Assembly (NCBI GenBank): GCA_963747755.1
Contig: CAVVGK010000014.1
Span: 620,001 to 684,000, forward strand
Direction: 5' to 3'
Length of the DNA: 64,000 nucleotides
Origin: DATFVA01 sp963747755
GTDB taxonomy: Bacteria; Bacteroidota; Ignavibacteria; Ignavibacteriales; Ignavibacteriaceae
Every line of letters starts with the position of its first letter. Positions within the stretch are counted from its first letter, which is position 1. The position numbers and the translations under genes were made by a program. The notes under the pieces were generated by a model that did no database searches, was not told the DNA's origin, and was given only the letters and a program-made list of their open reading frames with translations. Positions 26,441-34,826 of this stretch are shown in pieces.

Positions 26441-27022
26441 ATGAGGTTCATTATCAAATCATTTCTTCTTGCTTTGACCGGACTGTTGATTCTTAGCTGC
26501 AGCGAGAATAAACCCGGAACAGGTAAGCAATCCGGTAACGATTTCTCATCGATCCCTGATAAGAAAATGTGTGAGATTTTAACAAAAGAAATGATGACTT
26601 CAATTACCGGAATAGCCTTTAATGAAGAAACGAGTATTCTTCATCAGACTGATAAGGCAAAAGGAAAATATGTATCCCAGTGCGGATATTACAGTGACGG
26701 AGGGAACATGGGCGTACTGGTCAGACGATTTGGAAATTCGGGCTTTCCGAAAACCAAAGAAGCGCTTCTTGGAGAAGACAAGACAGGAGATCCTGAGCTG
26801 GATGAAATTCAGGAAAAAGCTTTACAATCCTGCAAAACTGTAAATGGTCTCGGCGATGCCGCAATCTTCTATGACCTGGGCGGAATCTATAACCTCATCG
26901 TAATATTTAAGGATTATTACCAGATACATGTTTCCAGTTATGGAAAAGGATTCGGCTTTGATGACAAAACTATGGAAGTATCAAGAAAAGTAGCTGAAGA
27001 GGTTATGAAAATACTTTCATAA
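26441..27022 (+). CDS. Lipoprotein of unknown function
   Basis: 193 residues with a lipobox at Cys20 (LLILSCSEN). The mature part has cysteines in MCEILTKE, VSQCGYY and SCKTVNGLGDAAIFYDL, a layout seen in small secreted proteins of the DUF3558-like kind, but I cannot assign it with confidence. The AGGAG site is good. It follows the response regulator gene by 89 nt and may belong to its regulon. Confidence 0.6.
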   Translation: MRFIIKSFLLALTGLLILSCSENKPGTGKQSGNDFSSIPDKKMCEILTKEMMTSITGIAFNEETSILHQTDKAKGKYVSQCGYYSDGGNMGVLVRRFGNSGFPKTKEALLGEDKTGDPELDEIQEKALQSCKTVNGLGDAAIFYDLGGIYNLIVIFKDYYQIHVSSYGKGFGFDDKTMEVSRKVAEEVMKILS

Positions 27023-27074
27023 GATAAACCGGAATTTACCGTGTTTGATAAACAGTACTTAAAAGGAGATAATT

Positions 27075-28949
27075 ATGAAAAGTTTTATTGTCCTTTATAT
27101 TATTATATGCGCTTCCTTAATTTCTTTCGCCCGGGAAAAGAATTCAGGAAATGTGAAACCGGATAGTGATCCGGACCAGGCCTTTACACAATTCCAAAAT
27201 GACAAAAAACTGCATGCGGAAGATCAGAATTTGCTGAATCAAATCATTGAAATAAAAAACAGCGGAGATATTTCCCGGCAGTCTGAACTGAATGCCCTGC
27301 TGAAAGATTTTAACCGGCGTAACGGGCTGATTGAAGCACAAGCAGAACATCATAATGGGAAAACTTTTGTTTTCCCCGTGAATGGTTCAGAGGTAGTTTT
27401 AAACCAGACAGATATGGTTTACAGCGGAAATGTCATTTCCTATGCTTCTGCAGCCGAACAGGCTGGAACAAATTATGGCAGAGCGTGGATTGTCTATACT
27501 CACGGAGTATTTGGTGCGGGCGGTGATACTATGGATATCTGTTCTGCCACAGGAGATGGAATTTATACACTCAGGGGAAGAGCGATACTCGGTAGCAACG
27601 AAACCTATTATGGCGGAAATCTTGATGTGGAAATTGTAGAAAAATCTTCAGGACAGAAATCATTATATGCCTTTTTTACCAATGGTTTGATTGGATCAAA
27701 CAAAAGGAATATAGGTGCTGTTTATCTTAGCATTGATCAGTTGTCGATGGGTTTTTTGTCTTTAATTTGGCCGGGACAAACAAATAATGAAAATTACTAT
27801 AACGTACATATCACTTCAGATAATAGCGTAGATAGTACAAACACCTGGCTTTATATTGCTTGTTCTATGGATTCGACAGGTGCGGGAGGTAATGGGTTTT
27901 ATGGACAAAAGTTTGCATACATATCTCAAACAACACCTGTTTTCCCCGATGTTCCTCCTATTACATACCGGAGCAGTGTGTTGCCTGTATTCTGGCAATC
28001 GGGTGATATGTACACGGGCAGAAAATTATTTACTGATATCGCATTTTTCAGGAACGAAAGTAATAACCCGGGACTTATGTTTACATATTCCAACATTCCC
28101 GACTCAACAAAAATCTGGCTTACGAAATCAAATATTAACGGAACTAATGCCGCCTTTCTGGGAACGCTCGGCAGCAGTTATCACATAAGCAATTCCGCTA
28201 TCGTTGCACCGGGAGGTATCGGGAATCAGCACCTGATGATAGTATCAACCCAGAACTGGGGAAACAGCGGCGACTGGGATTTGGTTTCTTATAAAACTGT
28301 TGATGGCGGGAGTAATTGGTCTGAAGTTTTTATTGACGATTATTCAAGCGGGAATACCCATTTGCCTTCCTGGCCGGATATCTATGTGAAGTGGAGTGAC
28401 AGGAACAATTATCGTGTTTCATACAACCTTGGATCCGCTAATCCCAACTGGATGCCTGATTCTGTAATGTATGTTGAATCTGTTGCTTCAACGGGTAATC
28501 AATGGGAAGCTCCGGTAAGAATAAGCACTCCAAATGTTTTTCAGCCTGATTTTATATCTAAAGTTGGATTTCTCGGTAATACTGGCGATGACTGCCTGGT
28601 TTTGTGGGGCGATATTAATTTCGGCGGATTGTATGCAACATATTGCAGTACAGTATCGGCCATAAATGATGATCAAACGCTTCCTCAAAACTTTTCACTT
28701 TCAAATAATTATCCGAATCCCTTCAACCCTTCTACGACAATTGAATATCAAATTCCCCGATCAGGATTAGTTTTATTAAAAATTTATGATGTACTTGGCA
28801 GAGAAGTGGCAGTTTTAGTTAATGAAGAAAAATCACCCGGCAGTTATAATATTACATTTAACGCCAGCCGCCTGCCAAGCGGAATTTATTTATACAAGCT
28901 GCGATCAGGAAACTATGCTGAATCAAAGAAGATGATGCTAATAAAATAA
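27075..28949 (+). CDS. Secreted protein with T9SS sorting tail
   Basis: 624 residues: signal peptide (MKSFIVLYIIICASLISFAR), a charged helical region to about residue 95, then a large beta-rich part with propeller-like segments (GRAWIVYTHGVFGAGGDTMD, NTWLYIACSMDSTGAGG, VSYKTVDGGSNWSEVF with one Asp-box). It ends in a type IX sorting domain (NNYPNPFNPSTTIEYQIP to SKKMMLIK). It should be secreted or cell-surface attached. No catalytic family is recognised. AAGGAG precedes the start. It lies 52 nt after the lipoprotein gene and is probably cotranscribed with it. Confidence 0.8.
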   Translation: MKSFIVLYIIICASLISFAREKNSGNVKPDSDPDQAFTQFQNDKKLHAEDQNLLNQIIEIKNSGDISRQSELNALLKDFNRRNGLIEAQAEHHNGKTFVFPVNGSEVVLNQTDMVYSGNVISYASAAEQAGTNYGRAWIVYTHGVFGAGGDTMDICSATGDGIYTLRGRAILGSNETYYGGNLDVEIVEKSSGQKSLYAFFTNGLIGSNKRNIGAVYLSIDQLSMGFLSLIWPGQTNNENYYNVHITSDNSVDSTNTWLYIACSMDSTGAGGNGFYGQKFAYISQTTPVFPDVPPITYRSSVLPVFWQSGDMYTGRKLFTDIAFFRNESNNPGLMFTYSNIPDSTKIWLTKSNINGTNAAFLGTLGSSYHISNSAIVAPGGIGNQHLMIVSTQNWGNSGDWDLVSYKTVDGGSNWSEVFIDDYSSGNTHLPSWPDIYVKWSDRNNYRVSYNLGSANPNWMPDSVMYVESVASTGNQWEAPVRISTPNVFQPDFISKVGFLGNTGDDCLVLWGDINFGGLYATYCSTVSAINDDQTLPQNFSLSNNYPNPFNPSTTIEYQIPRSGLVLLKIYDVLGREVAVLVNEEKSPGSYNITFNASRLPSGIYLYKLRSGNYAESKKMMLIK

Positions 28950-28987
28950 TTTCGAAGAGCAACTTGTCTCTATGTCATCTAAATATT

Positions 28988-29203
28988 TTAGTCAGGCAGC
29001 TCCTCGCATAAATATCCGTAGCTCTTAATCCTGTCCACTACGGTATTTGTTTCGATCTCATCGCCTACTACCCTGACAACCTTATCTACATCTTCCAGAT
29101 CGATGGTGCATTCTCTTATGCTGTAGATCCGCAGCAGCCTGTTCCTTAGCTTCCTGAAGTCCTCTCTCGTGCTTATGTCTGTTTTCATGATTGCCATGTT
29201 CAT
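28988..29203 (-). CDS. Small HMA-like (ferredoxin-fold) protein, paralogue 1
   Basis: 71 residues: MAIMKTDISTREDFRKLRN, then ECTIDLEDVDKVVRVVGDEI and an ending SYGYLCEELPD. The beta-alpha-beta-beta-alpha-beta pattern is that of heavy-metal-associated domains, but the CxxC metal motif is replaced (KTDIST), so metal binding through it is unlikely. A close paralogue is at 32680-32895. A GGAGG ribosome site is present. It ends the operon with the methyltransferase and PNPOx-like genes. Confidence 0.6.
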   Translation of the reverse strand: MNMAIMKTDISTREDFRKLRNRLLRIYSIRECTIDLEDVDKVVRVVGDEIETNTVVDRIKSYGYLCEELPD

Positions 29204-29221
29204 CTTTTGCCTCCGTAGTTA

Positions 29222-29446
29222 TTATTTCGTTACATTTTTAAATTGATGAAGAAGTTCGGCAGGTTTTGCCTGCAGAACTTCGGACACGCTCATTTTTCTT
29301 ACATAACAATTGAGATCCTGATTTTTGGACAAATCATTTTTTAGCTGTGATATAATAAGCGGTCCAATTGCCCGTCCCGGACCTAAAAACCGATGAATTA
29401 ATTGCCATATAAATCGCCCTTCGGCCCGGGCAATTTCGATGATCAT
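29222..29446 (-). CDS. Small protein of unknown function
   Basis: 74 residues from an ATG at 29446 with GGCGGGAA upstream: IARAEGRFIWQLIHRFLGPG, then GPLIISQLKNDLSKNQDLN and VSEVLQAKPAELLHQFKN. No family is recognised. It is 18 nt from the HMA-like gene and 30 nt from the methyltransferase, in the same direction, so it is likely an operon member. A broken larger gene cannot be excluded. Confidence 0.4.
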   Translation of the reverse strand: MIIEIARAEGRFIWQLIHRFLGPGRAIGPLIISQLKNDLSKNQDLNCYVRKMSVSEVLQAKPAELLHQFKNVTK

Positions 29447-29476
29447 TGATATTCCCGCCGTGAAGAAGAAAGTATC

Positions 29477-30262
29477 TTACGACTTAGTACTTTTAGAAGG
29501 CCGGTTAAATTCCAGCATCCTGTATGCACCTTCAAATACCCGCATTTTACGGTAGTGACCGTATTTCCTGTCCCATTCACCATTATCTACCTCCTTTTTG
29601 AGATGAGCTATATATTCCGCTTCAAGTTCTCTGGATATCCACTCCCATGCAGATTGTGACCGGCGTATTTTATTTTTTAAAAACGCTTCAGGCCGTCCGT
29701 AAAAAGCTTCCTGAAATCCATCGGCACAATTGAAAGGAATTTTAATCTTGATTATTCTGGGTTGAATACCAATTACTTCGGCTATTTCTAATAATTTCGG
29801 GTATCTGTTTTTTTCTGCTTCAACCACCCCAGGGAAATATTCCATATTCCAGAATTTGTCGAGTTCGTCAGGATCATAGGTTAAAATCACAATCCGATTC
29901 CGGGTAACCCTTTTAACTTCTTTCAGTCCTGCTCTAAGATCAGGCCAGTGATGAATTGTTAAGATTGCAAGAGATGCATCAAAACTATTATCGCTGAAAG
30001 GAAGAGAATCTGCCCTTGCATTGATTGCGGGAATCCGGCCTGACTCCAAACGTTTCTTTCTCATTTTTTCGGAGGGTTCAACAGCAATAACGTATTTATC
30101 AACAGGTTCATAAGAACCGGTTCCGGCTCCGATATTAATAACCGTATTCATATTACGTAAACCGTAATTAACGTACTTTTTTATTATGGGGTCGGTCTTC
30201 CTCACTGTGAAATATTTGTTCACTTGTTTGTCATAAACGAATGGGGGATTTTCACTTTTCAT
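29477..30262 (-). CDS. Class I SAM-dependent methyltransferase
   Basis: 261 residues. The SAM site is clear: motif I VINIGAGTGSYEP (about residue 41), the acidic residue closing strand 2 (VIAVEPSEKM), ARADSLPFSDNSFDASLAI and IHHWPDLRAGLKEVKRV, as in UbiE/Methyltransf_11 enzymes. The C-terminal third differs from UbiE and probably forms the substrate site. The substrate is unknown. It is 26 nt downstream of the PNPOx-like gene in the same direction. Confidence 0.88.
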   Translation of the reverse strand: MKSENPPFVYDKQVNKYFTVRKTDPIIKKYVNYGLRNMNTVINIGAGTGSYEPVDKYVIAVEPSEKMRKKRLESGRIPAINARADSLPFSDNSFDASLAILTIHHWPDLRAGLKEVKRVTRNRIVILTYDPDELDKFWNMEYFPGVVEAEKNRYPKLLEIAEVIGIQPRIIKIKIPFNCADGFQEAFYGRPEAFLKNKIRRSQSAWEWISRELEAEYIAHLKKEVDNGEWDRKYGHYRKMRVFEGAYRMLEFNRPSKSTKS

Positions 30263-30288
30263 TGTTTCCTACATACAACTTCTTGAGT

Positions 30289-30930
30289 TTATGATAGATA
30301 ACCAGGGAGAACGATATCTTCACTCAAACGTGAGTCTCTTTCCGGCCGTCCTGATACAATGTTTAATGGCAGAACACCAGCCCACACCTTCGCTTCACAG
30401 TCTTCAGGCTCTTCGAGGGGCCCGCCTTCCCTCACTTTTACTGATGCTTCGTCAATCTTGAATGAAAATACGGATGTAAGATTTAGTTCCCTGGCATTTG
30501 GACTTCTCACATCTGCCCATCTCTCCGGAATAATATGTTCTACGATTGTTTTTAATGCCTCAGTTTTTTCGCCCGGATCTTCTATTTCAATCGCTTTGCC
30601 GAACATTACTACCGACCTGTAGTTGACTGAGTGATGGAAAGCAGATCGCGCAAGTACAATTCCGTTAACCAAAGAAACTTCTATACAAATTTCAGAACCT
30701 GTTCTTAGGTGCTTTAACATCCGGTTTGCTTTTGCTCCGTGGAAATATATTTTATCATTTTCTCTACCGTAACAGATCGGTATTACGAAAGGCTGATTGT
30801 CGATAACAAAACCTACGTGACATAAAAAAGTATCATCCAGGATCTTTGAGATTGTATCGAAAGAATAATCTGCACGTTCGGGGTTTCTTCTTACTTTCGA
30901 TCTGCCGGTAATATTATCTGCAGTTTTCAT
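30289..30930 (-). CDS. Pyridoxamine 5'-phosphate oxidase-like flavoprotein (NimA type)
   Basis: 213 residues with the split-barrel FMN-binding fold: DTFLCHVGFVIDNQPFVIPI, YFHGAKANRMLKHL, ICIEVSLVNGIVLARSAFHH, YRSVVMFGKAIEIEDPGEK and ERWADVRSPNARELNLT. This pattern is that of the 5-nitroimidazole reductase/antibiotic-resistance-like subgroup (PNPOx-like) rather than PdxH proper. It is divergent from a MocR-type regulator that shares a 165-bp upstream region, a typical pairing of regulator and target. Confidence 0.85.
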   Translation of the reverse strand: MKTADNITGRSKVRRNPERADYSFDTISKILDDTFLCHVGFVIDNQPFVIPICYGRENDKIYFHGAKANRMLKHLRTGSEICIEVSLVNGIVLARSAFHHSVNYRSVVMFGKAIEIEDPGEKTEALKTIVEHIIPERWADVRSPNARELNLTSVFSFKIDEASVKVREGGPLEEPEDCEAKVWAGVLPLNIVSGRPERDSRLSEDIVLPGYLS

Positions 30931-30947
30931 TACTTCCTCATTTGTTT

Positions 30948-30992
30948 TATGCTAAAATAATAGCATAATCGGCTTTCCGAAAGTGCCGATTT
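30948..30992. promoter_or_regulatory. Two adjacent inverted repeats between PNPOx-like and MocR genes
   Basis: TTATGCTA-AAATAA-TAGCATAA is directly followed by AATCGGC-(11-12 nt)-GCCGATT. Both lie in the divergent promoter region and are candidate operators. Confidence 0.5.
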
Positions 30993-31007
30993 CTGATTAT
31001 ATTATGG

Positions 31008-31018
31008 TGCCACTTTGA
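31008..31018 (-). promoter_or_regulatory. PdxR-like box upstream of MocR gene 1
   Basis: On the minus strand the sequence reads CAAAGTGGCACC, close to the AAAGTGG-type site I recall for PdxR regulators. It lies about 80 bp upstream of the 31096 start and in the divergent intergenic region. Confidence 0.4.
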
Positions 31019-31095
31019 CTGTATAATTTGTTCTGATTATTATTGTTTGTGAGAGAATTAAACGATAATAAATCATTCACTGCTTTGTGATATAA

Positions 31096-32607
31096 ATGCC
31101 TAGAGAGATAGAAGAAATACCGCTGGTAGCCTTTAAACTGGATTATGGTTCAGAGATCCCCCTATACAGGCAGCTTTATGATTTGCTTCAGAAAGCAATA
31201 ATAGAAGGAAAGCTGAAGGAAGGAGCGCGGCTGCCTGGAACAAGATCCCTTGCCTCCGATCTCAAGGTTTCCAGGAATACAGTTACCCTTGCATTTAATC
31301 AGTTGTCTATTGAAGGTTATATACGCGGGAAAACCGGTTCCGGAATGTATGTGAATCAGATCCCCGAAAATCTTCTCCGCATATTACCAAAATCCAAACC
31401 AATTAAGATCGGCAGACGCTCTGCCGGAACTTTTGCTTCAGAAAAACTGGAAAAGCATTTTAAGGAGGCTCATTCATTCTTAAAGAAAACCGATGCTTAC
31501 GAAATAATACCTTTCGAGAACGGGATTCCTGCGGTAAACGAATTCCCGATAAAGACCTGGTTAAGAATAATAAAAAATATTTCCGCTGCCATTTCCGCTT
31601 CTGATCTTTCTTACGGAGACTCGGCGGGATACTACCCTTTAAGAGAAGAAATCGCCTCCTACTTACGATCATACAGGGCGGTTAACTGTTCTGCTGACAG
31701 GATCGTTATTATCAGCGGGTCGCAGCAGGGGCTTGATCTTATTGGCAGGCTATTGTTAAAAAAAGAGGGCAAAGTCTGGCTCGAAGATCCTGGCTATTAT
31801 GGTGCAAAAGCATCTATGTTTTTCACCGATGCCTCGGTTTATCCTTCGCCCATTGACAATGAAGGACTTGATATTACATATTCTGCCAAAAAAAATCCGA
31901 TGCCTGATCTGATCTATACGACGCCTTCGCACCAGTTTCCGCTCGGCGTAACCATGAGCATTTCAAGGCGGCTGCAGCTGATTGAATTTGCAAAGAAAAA
32001 TAAATGCTGGATAATTGAAGATGATTATGACAGCGAGTTCAGATATTCAGGTAATCCTTTGCCGTCGCTTCAGGGCCTGGATAAAAACGGCAGGGTTCTA
32101 TATCTCGGAACATTCAGCAAGGTGTTGTTCCCCGGGCTGCGGCTTGGCTACCTGGTTTTGCCTGATGCTGATTTGGCAAAAGAATTTTATTCGGCAAAAT
32201 TTATACTCGATCGGCAGTGCCCGATATTTGAACAACTCGTTTTAACAAAATTTATTAAAGAGGGTTACTTCACAAGGCACATCAGAAAAATGAAAATGCT
32301 TTATAAGTCGCGGCAGGAATTTTTACTCGATGAAATAAATAAAAATATGGATGGATTACTGACTGTAAACCCATCGCCCGCTGGAATGCATATTATAGGA
32401 TGGCTGAATGAGAAAATGGATGATAAACAGATTGCAATAGATGCCTTGAAAAATAAAATCATAGTTAATCCCCTGTCAAATTACTCAATGAAATATTTCA
32501 AAAAACCTGGCCTTATCCTGGGCTATACTGCCTATGACAATCGGGAAATTAAGAAAGCAGTATCAGAATTAAAGAAGATATTGCATAATCAAAAAGTAAA
32601 ACGATGA
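31096..32607 (+). CDS. MocR/PdxR-type regulator (GntR HTH-aminotransferase fusion) 1
   Basis: 503 residues. The winged helix of the GntR type occupies residues about 15-85 (YRQLYDLLQKAIIEGKLKEG, RLPGTRSLASDLKVSRNTVT, EGYIRGKTGSGMYV). From about 130 on there is a class I aminotransferase-like fold with YGDSAGYYPLREEIASYL, SGSQQGLDLI, EDPGYYG, EDDYDSEFRYSG and the PLP lysine region LGTFSKVLFPGLRLGYLV. Such regulators sense PLP or an amino compound and commonly act on a divergent gene, here the PNPOx-like operon. A second copy is at 55261. Confidence 0.92.
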   Translation: MPREIEEIPLVAFKLDYGSEIPLYRQLYDLLQKAIIEGKLKEGARLPGTRSLASDLKVSRNTVTLAFNQLSIEGYIRGKTGSGMYVNQIPENLLRILPKSKPIKIGRRSAGTFASEKLEKHFKEAHSFLKKTDAYEIIPFENGIPAVNEFPIKTWLRIIKNISAAISASDLSYGDSAGYYPLREEIASYLRSYRAVNCSADRIVIISGSQQGLDLIGRLLLKKEGKVWLEDPGYYGAKASMFFTDASVYPSPIDNEGLDITYSAKKNPMPDLIYTTPSHQFPLGVTMSISRRLQLIEFAKKNKCWIIEDDYDSEFRYSGNPLPSLQGLDKNGRVLYLGTFSKVLFPGLRLGYLVLPDADLAKEFYSAKFILDRQCPIFEQLVLTKFIKEGYFTRHIRKMKMLYKSRQEFLLDEINKNMDGLLTVNPSPAGMHIIGWLNEKMDDKQIAIDALKNKIIVNPLSNYSMKYFKKPGLILGYTAYDNREIKKAVSELKKILHNQKVKR

Positions 32608-32679
32608 TTTATAGAAGTTATTAAACACCGATTTTTGAGTAGTAATCTCAAACCAGATAAATAACTTTATTTAATTCGA

Positions 32680-32895
32680 TCATTCAGGAAGCTCTTCGCA
32701 TAAGAAACCATAGCTTCTTATCTTGTTTACTATAGTTCCGATTTTGAATTTGTCACCTATCACCCTTACAACCTTATCAATATCATCAAGATCGATCGTA
32801 CATTCTTTTATTTTGTAAACTCGTTTGAGCCTGTTCCTGACTGTCCTGAAGTCTCTTCTGGTACTTATGTCTGTTTTCATAATCGCTATTTCCAT
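32680..32895 (-). CDS. Small HMA-like protein, paralogue 2
   Basis: 71 residues, about 70 percent identical by eye to the 28988-29203 protein (IMKTDISTRRDFRTVRNRL, ECTIDLDDIDKVVRVIGD, SYGFLCEELPE). It also lacks CxxC. It precedes the epimerase gene on the same strand, but with a 67-nt gap on its downstream side relative to MocR it could be independent. The two copies flank the methyltransferase/PNPOx/MocR block. Confidence 0.6.
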   Translation of the reverse strand: MEIAIMKTDISTRRDFRTVRNRLKRVYKIKECTIDLDDIDKVVRVIGDKFKIGTIVNKIRSYGFLCEELPE

Positions 32896-32961
32896 CTCTT
32901 ACCTCGGGTATTTATTTCGTTTTGCCTGATTATTATGATTATCGTTAAAACCCTGCCGGAT

Positions 32962-33909
32962 TTAAATACTGTTACTTAACCAGTTGTTGAGTTCGTGTGT
33001 ATATCCCGCTTTGTAATCCGCATAAACAGGCTGCCATCCTAATTCTTTTTTTGCTCTCTTATTACTACATCTATATGAAGTAAGCATATATTCTATCATA
33101 CCTGATCCAAGAACCTGTTTTGCCTCTTCAACAGAAACTGTTCCCGGCTTTCGGGCTTTTAGTTTTTTTGCAATAAACAATATTACGTCCTTATATAAAA
33201 CCGGCATATCGTCACAGATATTAAAAGTCTTTCCCTTATTATTCCCTGAATTATTTACTGCTTGTACTACTGCGTCGGAAGCATCATCAACATTTATTAG
33301 GTTCCAGTATACATTTCCATTTCCGATAATGTTATACGCCCCTTTTTGAATGGCACTGAATGTCGATGCGGTGAGGCCGGAATCGTAACTGTAGAATGTA
33401 CCGAACCTGAGAAGGATTGCCGGTAGGTTATGATCATTAATTGCTCTGTTTATCAACTGCTCCATTACAACTGCGCTTTCTGCAGGCTGTGGTATACTTG
33501 CAGAAATTTTCGAATTCTCATCGACCAGCTTTCCCTCCTGATTGCCATATAGTGCTGTAATACTTTCTTGTATATATAATTTACATTTATTCTGTACCGC
33601 TGCTTCAATCAGATTTTTTGTGCCTTCTGTTCTTATGCGATCGTTAGCTTCCCAGTCAGCACGTATAATCGGTAATTTACTCGGAATTGAAGTAGCAAGA
33701 TGAAGTACCGCCTCAGAATCTGATACAATTGAGATTAATTTATCTTTATCGAATAAGTCACCTCTATAGGGTTCGGCGCCTAATTGGTTTAGTATCAGAT
33801 CATTCTGATCTGATCTGCTCAATCCAACGACCCGATGATTAGAAGATATTAAACCTGCGATCACTCTTCTTCCCAAAACTCCGGTTGCTCCGGCAATGAA
33901 TATTTTCAT
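32962..33909 (-). CDS. NAD-dependent epimerase/dehydratase family protein
   Basis: 315 residues of the extended SDR fold: Rossmann motif AGATGVLGRRVIAGL at the N-terminus, GDLFDKDKLISIVSDSEAVL, HLATSIPS, and the catalytic region ITALYGNQEGKL, where the usual YxxxK is not obvious. The C-terminal substrate part (NIIGNGNVYWNLINVDDASD, GKTFNICDD, ELGWQPVYADYKAGY) is typical of nucleotide-sugar or small-substrate epimerase-like proteins. The substrate is unknown. Confidence 0.85.
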   Translation of the reverse strand: MKIFIAGATGVLGRRVIAGLISSNHRVVGLSRSDQNDLILNQLGAEPYRGDLFDKDKLISIVSDSEAVLHLATSIPSKLPIIRADWEANDRIRTEGTKNLIEAAVQNKCKLYIQESITALYGNQEGKLVDENSKISASIPQPAESAVVMEQLINRAINDHNLPAILLRFGTFYSYDSGLTASTFSAIQKGAYNIIGNGNVYWNLINVDDASDAVVQAVNNSGNNKGKTFNICDDMPVLYKDVILFIAKKLKARKPGTVSVEEAKQVLGSGMIEYMLTSYRCSNKRAKKELGWQPVYADYKAGYTHELNNWLSNSI

Positions 33910-34044
33910 AATATATTAACCTTGCCTTCTATTAAACATTTTTCGATTTCAGATATTTTAATTCCATAATATGATTTTAATTGCGTTTATCTTGTAATAA
34001 TGTTCTGCAGGATTTGAATTTACCTGCAGAACTTATTCATAACA

Positions 34045-34659
34045 TTAATTTGGAATTGAGAAAGAATACGAGATACCGCCGCCAAAACTTACAGAATTAA
34101 ATTCCTGGCTGTCTAAGCCGGGATCACCATCTTTTTTAAATCCATGATTATATTCTCCATGTACATTTATTGCTAAAGCCGGGTTAATCTGAAAATTTAC
34201 ACCTAGAAGTCCTCCAAGTGCAAAGTTCGTGGATTTTTGCTCATAACCATTAGCTTTTACTGTATTCCAATCAAGCTGCAGTAGATGACTTAATGCACCG
34301 GCAGTAATACCTGCGTAAGGCTGCACTAAATCCGAATTTAGCAGCTCTCCGAGATTATAAGTAGCGCCTATAAGTATGGGTATCTGAATTAAATTCAGTT
34401 TATTATTAGCATCAAAGTTAGTATACCCATATCCGGATTCTACAAATATAGTAATGCCCTGTCCTGCGCCGTATGAGATAGTACCTCCCAAATAGGGTCC
34501 AGCCTGTGTACCAGCTGAATTTGTTCCGACCATAGAGAGACCGGTTGAAACAGCCTCAAGCTTTACACTATTTTCACGAGCCACCTGGGCAAAATTTGAG
34601 GTGATACTAAAAAAGAATATTGTCAGTATCACTAACGAAAGATTTATTAGCTTTTTCAT
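34045..34659 (-). CDS. Outer-membrane beta-barrel protein (OmpA-like barrel)
   Basis: 204 residues with a signal peptide (LVILTIFFFSITSNFAQ). The mature chain is an eight-strand type barrel: GPYLGGTISYGAGQGITIFV, SGYGYTNFDANN, IPILIGATYNLG, QPYAGITAGALSHL, FALGGLLGVNFQIN, NVHGEYNHGFKKDG and SVSFGGGISYSFSIPN. It has the same QPYAGxxxG strand as the barrel encoded at 12296. It has no peptidoglycan-binding domain. Function unknown; a good AAGGAAG site precedes the ATG. Confidence 0.75.
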   Translation of the reverse strand: MKKLINLSLVILTIFFFSITSNFAQVARENSVKLEAVSTGLSMVGTNSAGTQAGPYLGGTISYGAGQGITIFVESGYGYTNFDANNKLNLIQIPILIGATYNLGELLNSDLVQPYAGITAGALSHLLQLDWNTVKANGYEQKSTNFALGGLLGVNFQINPALAINVHGEYNHGFKKDGDPGLDSQEFNSVSFGGGISYSFSIPN

Positions 34660-34826
34660 TTTATGCTCTTCCTTCTTTTTTACAGTTTACATTTAGTATG
34701 ATTCTATATAGGATATCCTTCTATATTTTTTAGAAAACCAATTTTATTCTGTTTATTTATTGTTCAACCACATGACAATTATGAATTTAATCTTTGGACA
34801 ATTTTCTGTGCTTAATCTGATTCTTT

